Shown here: positions 16,382-25,035 of the stretch, one piece after another
Numbering within the stretch: position 1 is the first letter of the stretch
Layout of the letters: each line of letters starts with the position of its first letter
Assembly: GCA_020026115.1 (NCBI GenBank)
Contig: JAHHQY010000010.1
Coordinates: forward strand, 1 to 39,542
Direction: 5' to 3'
Origin: Actinobacillus sp.
GTDB lineage: Bacteria; Pseudomonadota; Gammaproteobacteria; Enterobacterales; Pasteurellaceae
Length of the DNA stretch: 39,542 nucleotides
Program-made: the position numbers and the translations under genes
Notes under the pieces: model-generated
Seen by the model: only the letters and a program-made list of their open reading frames with translations
Database searches by the model: none
What the model was told of the DNA's origin: nothing

Positions 16382-16573
16382 TTAAACCCCCTTGCGCTGT
16401 TGGCGCAATGTACGTTGTTGTTCGCGTTGTAACTCTTTAATTAAGGCTTTTTGACGCCAACGATTTTGTAAACCTAAGCCCACTAATGTGACAAAGGTTA
16501 ACCCATAAGACAGCCAGACATAAAAGCCATAACCACCCATATTTAAAAAATCATGCCAAGAATGAAAAAACAT
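16382..16573 (-). CDS. ccmD: Heme exporter small membrane protein CcmD
   Basis: CcmD is a small one-helix protein that stabilises the CcmABC-CcmE complex and helps release holo-CcmE. I start it at the ATG at 16573 because GGAGG lies 5 bases before it, giving 63 residues; an ATG six codons earlier (16591) falls upstream of that site. FFHSWHDFLNMGGYGFYVWLSYGLTF and a basic C-terminal tail rich in Arg and Gln are typical. Its stop abuts the ccmE start. Confidence 0.93.
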   Translation of the reverse strand: MFFHSWHDFLNMGGYGFYVWLSYGLTFVTLVGLGLQNRWRQKALIKELQREQQRTLRQQRKGV

Positions 16574-16600
16574 TTTTCCTCCGTTTTCCAAGGAACATTA

Positions 16601-17335
16601 CTATTTTAATAACAGCGCTTTTACCCAAGGACGTTTCGCGTCCATTTTGAGTAATTCGGTGCGATAACGCACTAAGCTAAACCAAATATATAAAGTTAAA
16701 AAACCAAAAATACATAAAATTAACGGCATTAACATCGGTAGCGCAATGGACGGTTTTTCAAATTTCGTAATACTTGCGCCTTGATGTAAGGTATTCCACC
16801 AGTTAACGGAAAAATGAATAATCGGTAAATTCACCACACCCACTAAGCATAAAATTCCCGCCGCTTTCGCGCCAGTTTGGGCATTTTGAAACGCGGAATA
16901 CAGTGCGATAACGCCCAAATATAAAAAGAAAAGAATTAATTCTGAGGTTAAGCGCGCGTCCCACACCCACCAAGTTCCCCACATAGGTTTGCCCCAAATT
17001 GCGCCCGTAATTAAAGCAATAAAAGTAAATACTGCGCCAATGGGTGCCATAGCGATCATGGCTAAGTGAGCATGTTTAATTTGCCAAACTAAAGCCACTA
17101 ATGCGGCGATGGCCATCGAGGCATAAATTCCCATCGACCAAATCGCACTTGGCACATGAATGTACATAATACGAAAGCTGTTGCCTTGCAAATAATCGGC
17201 GGGTGCAAAAGCTAATCCCCAAATAATACCAACGCTCAACAATAAAATTGTTAACGCGCCGAAAATTGGGCTGAATTTCGTGCAAAGTTGATATTGCGTT
17301 TCCGCCTTTGCGTAAGGATGTAACCATTTCCACAT
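16601..17335 (-). CDS. ccmC: Heme transporter/handling protein CcmC
   Basis: CcmC presents heme to CcmE. The 244-residue protein has six membrane segments and the WWD motif WWVWDARLTS (122-131). Axial histidines are expected in RIMYIHVPSA (His60) and in PIIHFSVNWWNTLHQGAS (about 180-197); both are present. AAGGAAC precedes the ATG, 14 bases after ccmB. One CGCGCCGAA copy (17255-17263) and one CGCACCGAA variant (16655-16663) lie inside. Confidence 0.96.
   Translation of the reverse strand: MWKWLHPYAKAETQYQLCTKFSPIFGALTILLLSVGIIWGLAFAPADYLQGNSFRIMYIHVPSAIWSMGIYASMAIAALVALVWQIKHAHLAMIAMAPIGAVFTFIALITGAIWGKPMWGTWWVWDARLTSELILFFLYLGVIALYSAFQNAQTGAKAAGILCLVGVVNLPIIHFSVNWWNTLHQGASITKFEKPSIALPMLMPLILCIFGFLTLYIWFSLVRYRTELLKMDAKRPWVKALLLK
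17255..17263 (+). repeat. CGCGCCGAA copy inside ccmC
   Basis: Antisense to ccmC. The coding strand reads TTC GGC GCG (Phe-Gly-Ala). Followed by AATT. Confidence 0.6.
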
Positions 17336-17349
17336 AATGAAAGTTCCTT

Positions 17350-18015
17350 TTATTGATCTAATGTAATCCGTAATGCGCCAGCAATGGCAAACGGGGCGAA
17401 GGTTAACGCGGCAGCTAAGAACGCCCCTAAAATCGCTAATTGCCCGTCATAAGCTAAACCTAAACTTGCGGCATCTAAGACCGAAGCAGAAAAAATTAAC
17501 ACAGGAATAAAAAGAGGCAACACTAATAAACTTAATAACACGCCTCCTTTGCGTAAACCTACGGTTAAAGCGACGCCAATAGCGCCTAAACAACTTAAAA
17601 CAGGTGTGCCTAAAAATAAGGTTAACACCAAAGCCCACCACACATTTTGTTCTAAAGAAAGTAACAAGGCTGCAATGGGCGAAAGTAAAATCAAGGGTAA
17701 GCCCGTTAATAACCAATGAGCGATAACTTTTGCTAAAGCTGTTAAGACTAAAGGCTGAGGTAACAGCACAAACTGTTCTAGTGAGCCGTCTAAAAAATCA
17801 TCTCGAAATAAGCGTTCAAAAGAAAGCAAAGCGGAAAGCAAGGCGGCAACCCAAACAACCCCCGTTGCAATTTTGCTTAATAATTTAGGGTCTGGCCCAA
17901 TAACTAAAGGAAACAGCGTAATGACAATTAAGAAAAACCATAAGGGATTTAAAATTTCTGCTTTTTTACGCAAGGCAATTTTTAACTCACGGGCGACAAT
18001 TTGTCCGAAAATCAT
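17350..18015 (-). CDS. ccmB: Heme exporter permease CcmB
   Basis: CcmB is the membrane subunit that works with the CcmA ATPase to release holo-CcmE. The 221-residue protein has six membrane segments. Its N-terminus (ARELKIALRKKAEILNPLWFF) and FERLFRDDFLDGSLEQFVLLP (about 67-87) are the usual conserved parts. Its start overlaps the ccmA stop by ATGA, fitting translational coupling. Confidence 0.96.
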   Translation of the reverse strand: MIFGQIVARELKIALRKKAEILNPLWFFLIVITLFPLVIGPDPKLLSKIATGVVWVAALLSALLSFERLFRDDFLDGSLEQFVLLPQPLVLTALAKVIAHWLLTGLPLILLSPIAALLLSLEQNVWWALVLTLFLGTPVLSCLGAIGVALTVGLRKGGVLLSLLVLPLFIPVLIFSASVLDAASLGLAYDGQLAILGAFLAAALTFAPFAIAGALRITLDQ

Positions 18016-18659
18016 AGGTTTTCCTCTTGGTATTTATATTTTTCTAAGGCCAAAATGCGCAGTTTGTCACTTGGAATGCGTTGGTGACTGGTTAAAATTA
18101 CAACGCCACCTTGCACGCAATGTTGCTCAAAAAGCGTGGTTAAATTTTGCACGCCTTGTTTATCAATCGCATTAAAGGGTTCGTCTAAAATCCAAATCGG
18201 CGCTTTTGATAACCAAAGTCTTGCTAAGGCTATCCGTTTTTGCTGACCGGCTGAAAGCTGACTTGCTGGTAAATCTTCTCGCCCAAATAAACCCACTTTT
18301 TCCAAAACGTCCCATAAAATTTCATCGCCTTGTTGAGAGGCCGTGATTTTTTGGTAAAACTTCAAATTTTCCCATGGGGTTAATTCCGGCTTCACGCCAC
18401 TTTGATGCCCCACGTACAACAAATTCGCAAAATAATTTTCCCGCACTTGATGAATATTTTCACCATTCCACAAAACACGTCCATCTTTAGGTAAAGCAAG
18501 TCCGGCTAAAATGCGTAATAAACTGGTTTTACCGATGCCGTTATGCCCTTCAATTTGCACAAAATCGCCAGGACGCCAAGTTTCATTTAAGTTTTCGATT
18601 AAAATTTTATCGCCCCGTTGGACGCTAATATCGCTAAGTTGAAGTTGTAAATTCATCAT
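18012..18659 (-). CDS. ccmA: Heme exporter ATP-binding protein CcmA
   Basis: CcmA is the ABC-type ATPase whose ATP hydrolysis drives release of heme-loaded CcmE. From the ATG at 18659 it is 215 residues (207 in E. coli). Walker A GHNGIGKT (38-45), the signature LSAGQQKRIALARL, Walker B IWILDEPFNAID, and the switch histidine in ILTSHQ are all present. The frame is open to 18728, but that longer N-terminus has no similarity to the family. ATGATG leaves 18656 as an alternative. First gene of the ccm operon; an extended -10 promoter lies about 35 bases upstream. Confidence 0.95.
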   Translation of the reverse strand: MMNLQLQLSDISVQRGDKILIENLNETWRPGDFVQIEGHNGIGKTSLLRILAGLALPKDGRVLWNGENIHQVRENYFANLLYVGHQSGVKPELTPWENLKFYQKITASQQGDEILWDVLEKVGLFGREDLPASQLSAGQQKRIALARLWLSKAPIWILDEPFNAIDKQGVQNLTTLFEQHCVQGGVVILTSHQRIPSDKLRILALEKYKYQEENL

Positions 18660-18690
18660 GATTTCTTTTCTATGCACAGGAAAGCGTCGC

Positions 18691-18699
18691 ATTTTAGCA
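18691..18699 (-). promoter_or_regulatory. Extended -10 promoter of the ccm operon
   Basis: On the minus strand TGCTAAAAT matches the extended -10 form TGnTATAAT. No good -35 is seen, as is common with extended -10 promoters. It lies about 35 bases before the ccmA ATG. Confidence 0.4.
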
Positions 18700-18926
18700 C
18701 AACTTTCAAATTGCGGAAAAAAAAGCACAAGGAAAGCGCAAAAATTTTCCCGTCTTTCGTGCTAAGCCTTGATTTTTCAAGGCATGAATGCCCTTTTCTC
18801 AAGCTAAATCGTTTGCAATTTTTAGGCATAAATAATAAACTAATGGGCTGTTTTAAACAGAATTTTTAACGCTTTTTAGTGAAAGTTCTGCTTACTTTCT
18901 CGCTCGCATTTGCGGATAATTTTTTT

Positions 18927-18969
18927 AACTCGCACCGAAATTTTGGCTTGGTAAAATTCGTTGTGAGTC
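18927..18969 (+). repeat. Diverged repeat pair upstream of rsmH
   Basis: ACTCGCACCGAAATTTT faces the imperfect inverse AAAATTCGTTGTGAGT (18953-18968). It looks like a decayed inverted pair of the same family. Unlike the perfect pairs it lies in a 5' region, about 30 bases before the rsmH ATG. Confidence 0.5.
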
Positions 18970-18994
18970 TTTTTCATTTTTGTAAGGTCGTAAT

Positions 18995-19960
18995 ATGAAT
19001 ATACAGGCACAATTTTCTTCTCAATCACATTTCACTGTTTTACTTAAAGAAGCGGTGGAGGGATTAGCCTTAAAAGCCGATGGTATTTATATTGACGGCA
19101 CCTTTGGTCGAGGCGGGCATTCTCGTTATATTCTTTCTCTTTTAGGGGAAAATGGGCGCTTAATTGCTATCGATCGCGACTTACGCGCCATTGCGGAAGC
19201 CGAAAAAATTCAAGACCCTCGCTTTCAAATTGAACATCATAGTTTTTCAGAATTGGTCGCTATTTGCCAAAAACATGATATCGTCGGCAAAGTCGATGGT
19301 ATCTTACTTGATCTTGGCGTATCTTCCCCACAACTTGATGAAGCCGAACGTGGCTTTTCTTTTATGAAAGACGGCCCTTTAGATATGCGAATGGATACCA
19401 CGCAAGGCCTTTCTGCTGCAGAATGGTTACAACAAGTTTCCGTTAACGATTTAACTTGGGTTTTAAAAACTTTTGGTGAAGAACGCTTTGCTAAACGCAT
19501 TGCTCAAGCCATTGTTCATTTCAATCAACAAGCGAAAGAAAACGGCACCGAGCCTTTAACGCGCACCTTACAATTAGCGCAATTGATTGCCAGCGCCGTT
19601 CCTTTTAAAGATAAGCATAAACACCCTGCAACCCGTAGTTTCCAAGCAATTCGTATTTTTATTAATGCCGAATTAGACGAACTAGAAAAAGTTTTAAATA
19701 GCGCCTTAAGTGTTTTAGCGCCACAAGGTCGTTTATCTATTATTAGTTTTCATTCTTTAGAAGATCGCATGGTAAAACATTTTATGCGTAAACAATCCAA
19801 AGGTGTGGACGTGCCAAAAGGTTTACCTTTACGCGAAGACCAAATCGATCGCCAACAAGCCTTAAAAACCATTGGTAAAGCCATTAAACCAAGCGCTGAA
19901 GAAATCGCCCAAAATGCACGCTCTCGTAGCGCTGTTTTACGCATAGGGGAAAAATTATAA
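18995..19960 (+). CDS. rsmH: 16S rRNA m4C1402 methyltransferase RsmH (MraW)
   Basis: RsmH adds the N4-methyl group to C1402 of 16S rRNA, using S-adenosylmethionine. The 321-residue protein has HFTVLLKEAVEGL at the N-terminus, the SAM-binding GTFGRGGHS (35-43), DGILLDLGVSSPQLDEAERGFSF, DMRMD, and ATRSFQAIRIFIN, all family marks. TAAGG lies before the ATG. It is the first gene of the dcw cluster here because mraZ is missing, and its TAA overlaps the ftsL ATG by one base. Confidence 0.97.
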   Translation: MNIQAQFSSQSHFTVLLKEAVEGLALKADGIYIDGTFGRGGHSRYILSLLGENGRLIAIDRDLRAIAEAEKIQDPRFQIEHHSFSELVAICQKHDIVGKVDGILLDLGVSSPQLDEAERGFSFMKDGPLDMRMDTTQGLSAAEWLQQVSVNDLTWVLKTFGEERFAKRIAQAIVHFNQQAKENGTEPLTRTLQLAQLIASAVPFKDKHKHPATRSFQAIRIFINAELDELEKVLNSALSVLAPQGRLSIISFHSLEDRMVKHFMRKQSKGVDVPKGLPLREDQIDRQQALKTIGKAIKPSAEEIAQNARSRSAVLRIGEKL

Positions 19961-20277
19961 TGCCTGAAAATGCTTGGTATTTTCTCCCTTTACATATTCT
20001 AAAAGATTTATGGCAAAACAATCGTACCTTGTTATTGCTGACGTTTTTGCTGTTCGTCACCATGCTTGGCACGGTTTGGCTCACTTATAACACGCGTTTA
20101 CTCATTGTGGAAAAAGGTAAATTAAGTTTTGAACAACAATCTTTAGAGCATGAATTTGTGCATTTAACCTTAGAAGAAACCACGCTCATGGATAAAACGC
20201 GTATTGCTCAAATTTCCCGTGAAAAACTAGGCATGCAATCTGTTGCGCACGAGCAAGAAATTTTATTAAGGGAGTAA
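19960..20277 (+). CDS. ftsL: Cell division protein FtsL
   Basis: FtsL is a bitopic divisome protein that forms a complex with FtsB and FtsQ and helps activate FtsWI. The 105-residue protein has a short cytoplasmic end, one membrane helix (TLLLLTFLLFVTMLGTVWLTY, about 24-44), and a periplasmic coiled coil ending in RISREKLGM-like sequence (AQISREKLGMQSV). Size and place between rsmH and ftsI fit. The start overlaps the rsmH stop (TAATG); ftsI begins 3 bases after its stop. Confidence 0.95.
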   Translation: MPENAWYFLPLHILKDLWQNNRTLLLLTFLLFVTMLGTVWLTYNTRLLIVEKGKLSFEQQSLEHEFVHLTLEETTLMDKTRIAQISREKLGMQSVAHEQEILLRE

Positions 20278-20280
20278 TTT

Positions 20281-22134
20281 ATGTCTCGTGTTCGTAATAG
20301 TCGTAATAAAAAACGCCCCTTTTTAAAAACACAACACCAGCGTATAACAGGCGGGGCAACCCCAAAAAAAGAAAAAGCGCCCATTAAAAGTAGTTTTTTA
20401 CCCAATCGCTTTTTATCTGCGATCGGTTTTATCGCCTTGATTTTCTCCTTACTTTTCGTTCGCGCCGTTTATGTGCAAGTTTTTAACTCTGAAATGCTCA
20501 ATAAAGAAGCCGATAAACGCTCTTTACGCGAACAAACCTTGCTTTCTGATCGTGGCTCAATTTTAGATCGTCACGGTAAGTTATTAGCCGTTAGCGTACC
20601 TATGTATGCGGTCATTCTTGACCCTAAAGTGATTTTAGAAAAAAACGAGTTTGAATCGAAAAAAATTCACTGGCAAGCCTTAGCGAAATCCTTAGATTAC
20701 AATCTGTCCGATATTGAAAAAAGCGTGAAACGCAACCCGCAATCTCGCTTTATGTATCTTTCACGTCAAGTGTCAAAAACCATGGCCGATTACGTGAAAA
20801 ACCTCCATTTAAATGGGGTGGTTTTACAGCGTACATCACGTCGTTTTTATCCTAATGGTGAAGAAACGGCGCACGTTTTAGGCTATACCAATATTGACGG
20901 CGAAGGGATTGATGGTGTGGAAAAAAGTTTTGATGCCTTTTTACAAGGCAAAGCCGGCAAACGCACCTACCGCAAAGATATTTACGGCAAAGTGATTGAA
21001 GATGTTGAAGATGTGCAAAAACATAAAGCGAGTGATTTACGCTTAAGTATTGATGAAAAAATTCAAGATATGATGTTCAGCACCATTCAACAAGCGGTAA
21101 AACTCAACCAAGCAAAATCGGGGTCGGCCGTGTTGGTGAATATTCAAACGGGCGAAATTCTCGGTATGGTTAATGCCCCGTCTTATAATCCTAACGATCG
21201 CAGTAACTTAGTGCCAGAATATTTACGCAATCGTGTTATTACCGACACCTTTGAACCTGGCTCAACCGTCAAACCTTTTGTGGTGATTACGGCTTTAGCA
21301 AAAGGTTATGTCAAACGTAATGAAATTATTGATACGGGACCGTTAATTTTAGATGGCTTTTCCATTAAAGATGTCGCACCGCGTAATCGTCAAAGTTTAG
21401 ATGATATTTTGCGTAATTCCAGTAACCGAGGCGTAAGTCGCTTAGCCTTACGCATGCCTGAAAATACCTTACGCGAAACCTATCAAGCCATCGGTTTTGG
21501 CGAGCCTACGAAATTAAGTTTAGTTGGCGAAACTTCAGGAAAATTATTACTACATCCTGCTGACGGTCGCCCGCATTGGTCTAAAATCGAACAAGCTAAT
21601 ATTGCTTATGGTTACGGCTTTAGTGTTACGCCATTGCAACTGGCTCGCGCTTATTTAACCTTAGGCAGTTTTGGAATTTATCGCCCACTTTCTATTACCA
21701 AAGTGGACCCGCCTATTATCGGTAAGCGAGTTTTACCTGAAAAAATTACGCGCGAAGTTGTCAATATGCTTGAAGAAGTCGCCATTAAAAACCAACGAGC
21801 GATGGTTGAAGGCTATCGCGTCGGGGTAAAAACAGGGACGGCGAAAAAAACCATTCACGGCAAAAAAGGCTATGTGGATAAATATTTAGCCTATACCGCA
21901 GGCATTGCGCCTTTAAGTCAGCCTCGCTTTGCTTTGGTGGTGATGATTGATGAACCTAGCGCTGGAACCTATTACGGCGGTGCGGTGGCGGCCCCTATTT
22001 TCTCGCGCATTATGAATTATGTCTTACGCGCCGAAAATATTCCGCCAGATGGTCGCAATGCAAACAAAATGGCGCGACGCACGGTGTACTTAACGCCACA
22101 AAACAAAAGTGATACACAAATTTTAACGAACTAA
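20281..22134 (+). CDS. ftsI: Septal peptidoglycan transpeptidase FtsI (PBP3)
   Basis: FtsI cross-links septal peptidoglycan and is the target of several beta-lactams. The 617-residue protein has a basic cytoplasmic tail, one membrane helix (about 44-62), the pedestal region with RGSILDRHGKLLA (91-103), and the transpeptidase domain: S328-T-V-K331 with active serine, SSN (380-382), and KTG (517-519). AAGGGAG precedes the ATG. Residue N at the third SSN position is wild type; I do not judge resistance alleles. One repeat copy is inside at 22027-22035. Confidence 0.97.
   Translation: MSRVRNSRNKKRPFLKTQHQRITGGATPKKEKAPIKSSFLPNRFLSAIGFIALIFSLLFVRAVYVQVFNSEMLNKEADKRSLREQTLLSDRGSILDRHGKLLAVSVPMYAVILDPKVILEKNEFESKKIHWQALAKSLDYNLSDIEKSVKRNPQSRFMYLSRQVSKTMADYVKNLHLNGVVLQRTSRRFYPNGEETAHVLGYTNIDGEGIDGVEKSFDAFLQGKAGKRTYRKDIYGKVIEDVEDVQKHKASDLRLSIDEKIQDMMFSTIQQAVKLNQAKSGSAVLVNIQTGEILGMVNAPSYNPNDRSNLVPEYLRNRVITDTFEPGSTVKPFVVITALAKGYVKRNEIIDTGPLILDGFSIKDVAPRNRQSLDDILRNSSNRGVSRLALRMPENTLRETYQAIGFGEPTKLSLVGETSGKLLLHPADGRPHWSKIEQANIAYGYGFSVTPLQLARAYLTLGSFGIYRPLSITKVDPPIIGKRVLPEKITREVVNMLEEVAIKNQRAMVEGYRVGVKTGTAKKTIHGKKGYVDKYLAYTAGIAPLSQPRFALVVMIDEPSAGTYYGGAVAAPIFSRIMNYVLRAENIPPDGRNANKMARRTVYLTPQNKSDTQILTN
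22027..22035 (+). repeat. CGCGCCGAA copy inside ftsI
   Basis: Coding strand, read CGC GCC GAA (Arg-Ala-Glu), with AATAT after it. Confidence 0.6.
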
Positions 22135-22157
22135 TTTAACGCAAAAGAAGGTGAAGA

Positions 22158-23636
22158 ATGTCAAAACAAGAAAATTTAACTGCACAGCGTTTCCCTTTTT
22201 TCGGCGCGAATGAAGATTTAACTTTTTCATCCATAACCTTAGATAGCCGAAAGGTCACGCCAGGGGCTTTATTTATTGCCGTAAATGGGCAAAAAATAGA
22301 TGGTCGCCAATTTATTACGCAAGCCATTGAAAAAGGCGCAAAGGCCATTTTATGCGAAACAAACGAGCGCGAAAAACACTTAAGCCAAAGTAAAATCCAA
22401 GGCGTGGTTGTTCTTTATTACTATGCGCTGAAAGAAAAATTAAGCGAATTAGCCGGCGATTTTTACCAGCACCCCGCCGAGCAATTAACCTTAGTTGGGG
22501 TAACCGGCACAAATGGCAAAACCACCGTTTCCCAATTACTCGCTCAATGGAGCCATTTACTCGGGCAAAAATCTGCCGTAATGGGAACCATTGGTAATGG
22601 GATTTTAGGGCAAGTCACACCAGCTAAAAACACCACAGGCTCGCCTTTAGAAATTCAACAAACCTTAGCGCAATTCGTGCAAGAAAAGGTCACTTTTTGT
22701 GCCATGGAAGTGTCTTCTCACGGCTTAGACCAATATCGCGTAGAAGGCTTAAACTTTAGTGCGGGGATTTTTACCAATTTAAGTCGCGATCATTTGGACT
22801 ATCACGGCGATATGGAAAATTACGCCAAAGCGAAAAAAGCCTTATTTCAACGCTTAACTTGCCAACATAAAATTATTAACGCCGATGATGAAGTGGGCGC
22901 AAGTTGGTTAGAGGAAATGCCCGATGCCGTTGCGGTAAGCTGTCATAAAACCTATGCCGTGAAACAAAAACAATGGCTTAAAGCCGATGAAATCATTTTC
23001 AATGAAAAAGGCGTTGAAATTCAATTTTCCTCATCTTGGGGAAAAGGTCATTTACAAAGCCATCTCATTGGCCTTTTTAACGTCAATAATTTATTACTCG
23101 CTATGGCAACCTTATTAAGTCTTGGTTACGCCTTGGAAGATCTTTGTGCCAGTGCTGAAAAATTAACGGGCGTTTGTGGACGTATGGAAATGTTACCGCG
23201 TTTGGGCTTAGCTACGGCCATTGTGGATTATGCTCATACGCCCGATGCGCTTATGAAAGCCTTGCAAGCCTCGCGTCAACATTGCCAAGGTGACCTTTGG
23301 TGCGTTTTCGGCTGTGGCGGGGATCGCGATCGCGGTAAACGCCCTTTAATGGGACACATTGCCAACCAGCTGGCCGACCATGTGATTTTAACCGACGATA
23401 ACCCTCGCACCGAAGACCCGGAATTGATTTTACAAGATATTGAAGCCGGTATGCTCGGGCCGAAATCTTGGCAACGTATTCATAACCGTAAAACGGCTAT
23501 TCATAGCGCTCTTTCTCAAGCCCAAGCTCAAGATATTGTGTTAATTGCGGGAAAAGGCCATGAAGATTATCAAATTATCGGTCAAGAAGTTCTGCCTTTC
23601 TCTGACCAAGAAACCGTAAAAAATTATCGAAAATAA
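22158..23636 (+). CDS. murE: UDP-MurNAc-L-Ala-D-Glu:meso-diaminopimelate ligase
   Basis: MurE adds meso-diaminopimelate to the peptidoglycan precursor using ATP. The 492-residue protein has the P-loop TGTNGKTT (116-123), the YAHTPDAL segment, and DNPRTEDP (about 413-420), which marks meso-DAP rather than lysine specificity. Carbamylated-lysine region YHGDMENYAKAKKALF is present. GAAGGTGAAG precedes the ATG, 23 bases after ftsI. Repeat copies lie at 22200-22208 and (variant) 23406-23414. murF follows after one base. Confidence 0.97.
   Translation: MSKQENLTAQRFPFFGANEDLTFSSITLDSRKVTPGALFIAVNGQKIDGRQFITQAIEKGAKAILCETNEREKHLSQSKIQGVVVLYYYALKEKLSELAGDFYQHPAEQLTLVGVTGTNGKTTVSQLLAQWSHLLGQKSAVMGTIGNGILGQVTPAKNTTGSPLEIQQTLAQFVQEKVTFCAMEVSSHGLDQYRVEGLNFSAGIFTNLSRDHLDYHGDMENYAKAKKALFQRLTCQHKIINADDEVGASWLEEMPDAVAVSCHKTYAVKQKQWLKADEIIFNEKGVEIQFSSSWGKGHLQSHLIGLFNVNNLLLAMATLLSLGYALEDLCASAEKLTGVCGRMEMLPRLGLATAIVDYAHTPDALMKALQASRQHCQGDLWCVFGCGGDRDRGKRPLMGHIANQLADHVILTDDNPRTEDPELILQDIEAGMLGPKSWQRIHNRKTAIHSALSQAQAQDIVLIAGKGHEDYQIIGQEVLPFSDQETVKNYRK
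22200..22208 (-). repeat. CGCGCCGAA copy inside murE
   Basis: Antisense to murE. The coding strand reads TTC GGC GCG (Phe-Gly-Ala) after a run of T, so the motif has a full A tail. It lies near the variable N-terminus of the protein. Confidence 0.65.
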
Positions 23637-23637
23637 T

Positions 23638-25035
23638 ATGATTGAATTAACTACCCAAGAATTAACGCAAATTTTATCCGCCCGCTTAATCGGCGAAAAT
23701 TGTGCTGTTAAAAGTATTAGTACAGATACCAGAAATCCTTCAGAACAAGGGCTTTTCTTTGCTTTAAAAGGTGAACATTTCGATGGACATCATTATTTAG
23801 CACAAGCGGAAAAACAAGGTTGCGTGGCCGTTGTGGTCGAAAAACCTTGCAACACGCCCTTAACGCAACTCATTGTTGAAGACAGCAAAGGCGCTTTAGG
23901 TCAATTAGCCCACTGGCTAAAAATGAAAATTGCGCCCAAAACGCTTGCTATCACAGGCTCTTCTGGAAAAACCACCGTGAAAGAAATGACGGCTTCAATT
24001 TTAGCCCAATGCGCTAAAAGACAAAATCTCAATGAGCATGCCGTTTTATTTACCGCTGGAAATTTTAATAACGAGATTGGCGTGCCTTTAACATTATTAC
24101 GTTTAACCGAAGAATGCCACTTTGCCGTTATTGAGCTTGGCGCAAACCATCAAGGCGAAATTGCTTATACAACACATTTAGTCGAACCTGATGTGGCTTT
24201 AGTGAATAATTTTGCTTGCGCACATTTAGAAGGCTTTGGCTCTCTTGAAGGTGTGGCGAAAGCAAAAGGCGAAATATTCCAAGGTTTAAAACAACAAGGC
24301 GTCGCAATCATCAATGCCGATTGTCATGACCTACCCCACTGGCAAGAAACGATCGGCTCTCGCAAAGTACAACGTTTTTCTTTAAGTCAAGCTGTGGATT
24401 TTTATCCGCAAGATTTACGCGCCAATGAACAGGGCTTTAACTTTACCTTAGTCACACCGCAAGGACGTGCGCTTATCCAACTACCATTTTTCGGCGCGCA
24501 TAATGTGAGCAATGCGTTAGCCGCCAGTGCCTTAGCGATGAATGCGGGCGCAACTTTGGCGGATATTCAGCAAGGCTTAAGCCAAAAAATGCAAGTCAAA
24601 GGTCGTTTATTTGTAGAGCAAGTATCCCCCAATTTAAGACTGTTTGACGACAGCTACAACGCTAACGTCGCGTCCATGAAAGCGGGCATTGATGTGTTAA
24701 AAGTTTGCGAAGATGTTCGTTTTTTTGTTGCAGGGGATATGAAAGAATTAGGCGAACAAAGCCTTGCCTGCCACCAACAAGTGGGTCTTTATGCAAAACA
24801 GGCCAATCTTGACGGCGTTTTTTGCTTCGGTAAAGAAAGTGCGGAAATTGCAAAATGCGCCCAAGCGGACATTTCATTTTTTTCCGACAATTTCCAACAA
24901 CTGGAAAAAGCTTTAATTTCCGCAGTAAGTCAAGCGTTAACATCAGGGAAAAACGTTAACGTATTAGTAAAAGGATCGCGCTCTATGCAAATGGAACGTG
25001 TCATTAAAACATTAAAGGATGAATTTCAATGTTAG
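23638..25035 (+). CDS. murF: UDP-MurNAc-tripeptide:D-Ala-D-Ala ligase
   Basis: MurF adds D-Ala-D-Ala to finish the cytoplasmic pentapeptide precursor. The 465-residue protein has TGSSGKTTVKEM (106-117) as P-loop, ELGANHQGEI, FDDSYNANVASMKAGIDVL (the MurF mark DxYNANP-like, here NANVAS), and a C-terminal LVKGSRSMQMERV. The canonical DSYNANP has V in place of P. It overlaps mraY by 7 bases. Confidence 0.97.
   Translation: MIELTTQELTQILSARLIGENCAVKSISTDTRNPSEQGLFFALKGEHFDGHHYLAQAEKQGCVAVVVEKPCNTPLTQLIVEDSKGALGQLAHWLKMKIAPKTLAITGSSGKTTVKEMTASILAQCAKRQNLNEHAVLFTAGNFNNEIGVPLTLLRLTEECHFAVIELGANHQGEIAYTTHLVEPDVALVNNFACAHLEGFGSLEGVAKAKGEIFQGLKQQGVAIINADCHDLPHWQETIGSRKVQRFSLSQAVDFYPQDLRANEQGFNFTLVTPQGRALIQLPFFGAHNVSNALAASALAMNAGATLADIQQGLSQKMQVKGRLFVEQVSPNLRLFDDSYNANVASMKAGIDVLKVCEDVRFFVAGDMKELGEQSLACHQQVGLYAKQANLDGVFCFGKESAEIAKCAQADISFFSDNFQQLEKALISAVSQALTSGKNVNVLVKGSRSMQMERVIKTLKDEFQC
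24490..24498 (-). repeat. CGCGCCGAA copy inside murF
   Basis: Antisense to murF. Coding strand TTC GGC GCG (Phe-Gly-Ala), with TTTT before it. Confidence 0.6.

Larger units (their letters stand above)
18660..18994. other. 335-base divergent region between ccmA and rsmH; mraZ absent
   Basis: No gene is seen here. It holds the ccmA promoter, a 7-bp hairpin (GCCTTGA 18766-18772, TCAAGGC 18777-18783), a weak promoter candidate for rsmH (TTGCAA 18813-18818, 17 bases, TAAACT 18836-18841), and a diverged repeat pair at 18927-18969. The MraZ repressor gene that normally starts the dcw cluster is not here, and I find no remnant of it. A 65-codon frame at 18672-18869 looks random. Confidence 0.7.

Noticed and set aside
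18660..18728. Longer ccmA N-terminus
   Set aside because: The 23 extra residues cover the proposed promoter and do not match the family.
18672..18869. 65-codon frame upstream of rsmH
   Set aside because: No family similarity, no ribosome-binding site, overlaps the ccmA promoter and hairpin; not MraZ.
21090..21098. ACAAGCGGT, the Actinobacillus-type uptake sequence
   Set aside because: Only one exact copy. CAAGCGG occurs about nine times by eye, but mostly as in-frame Gln-Ala codons in coding sequence and never in inverted pairs, so it does not look like the active dialect.
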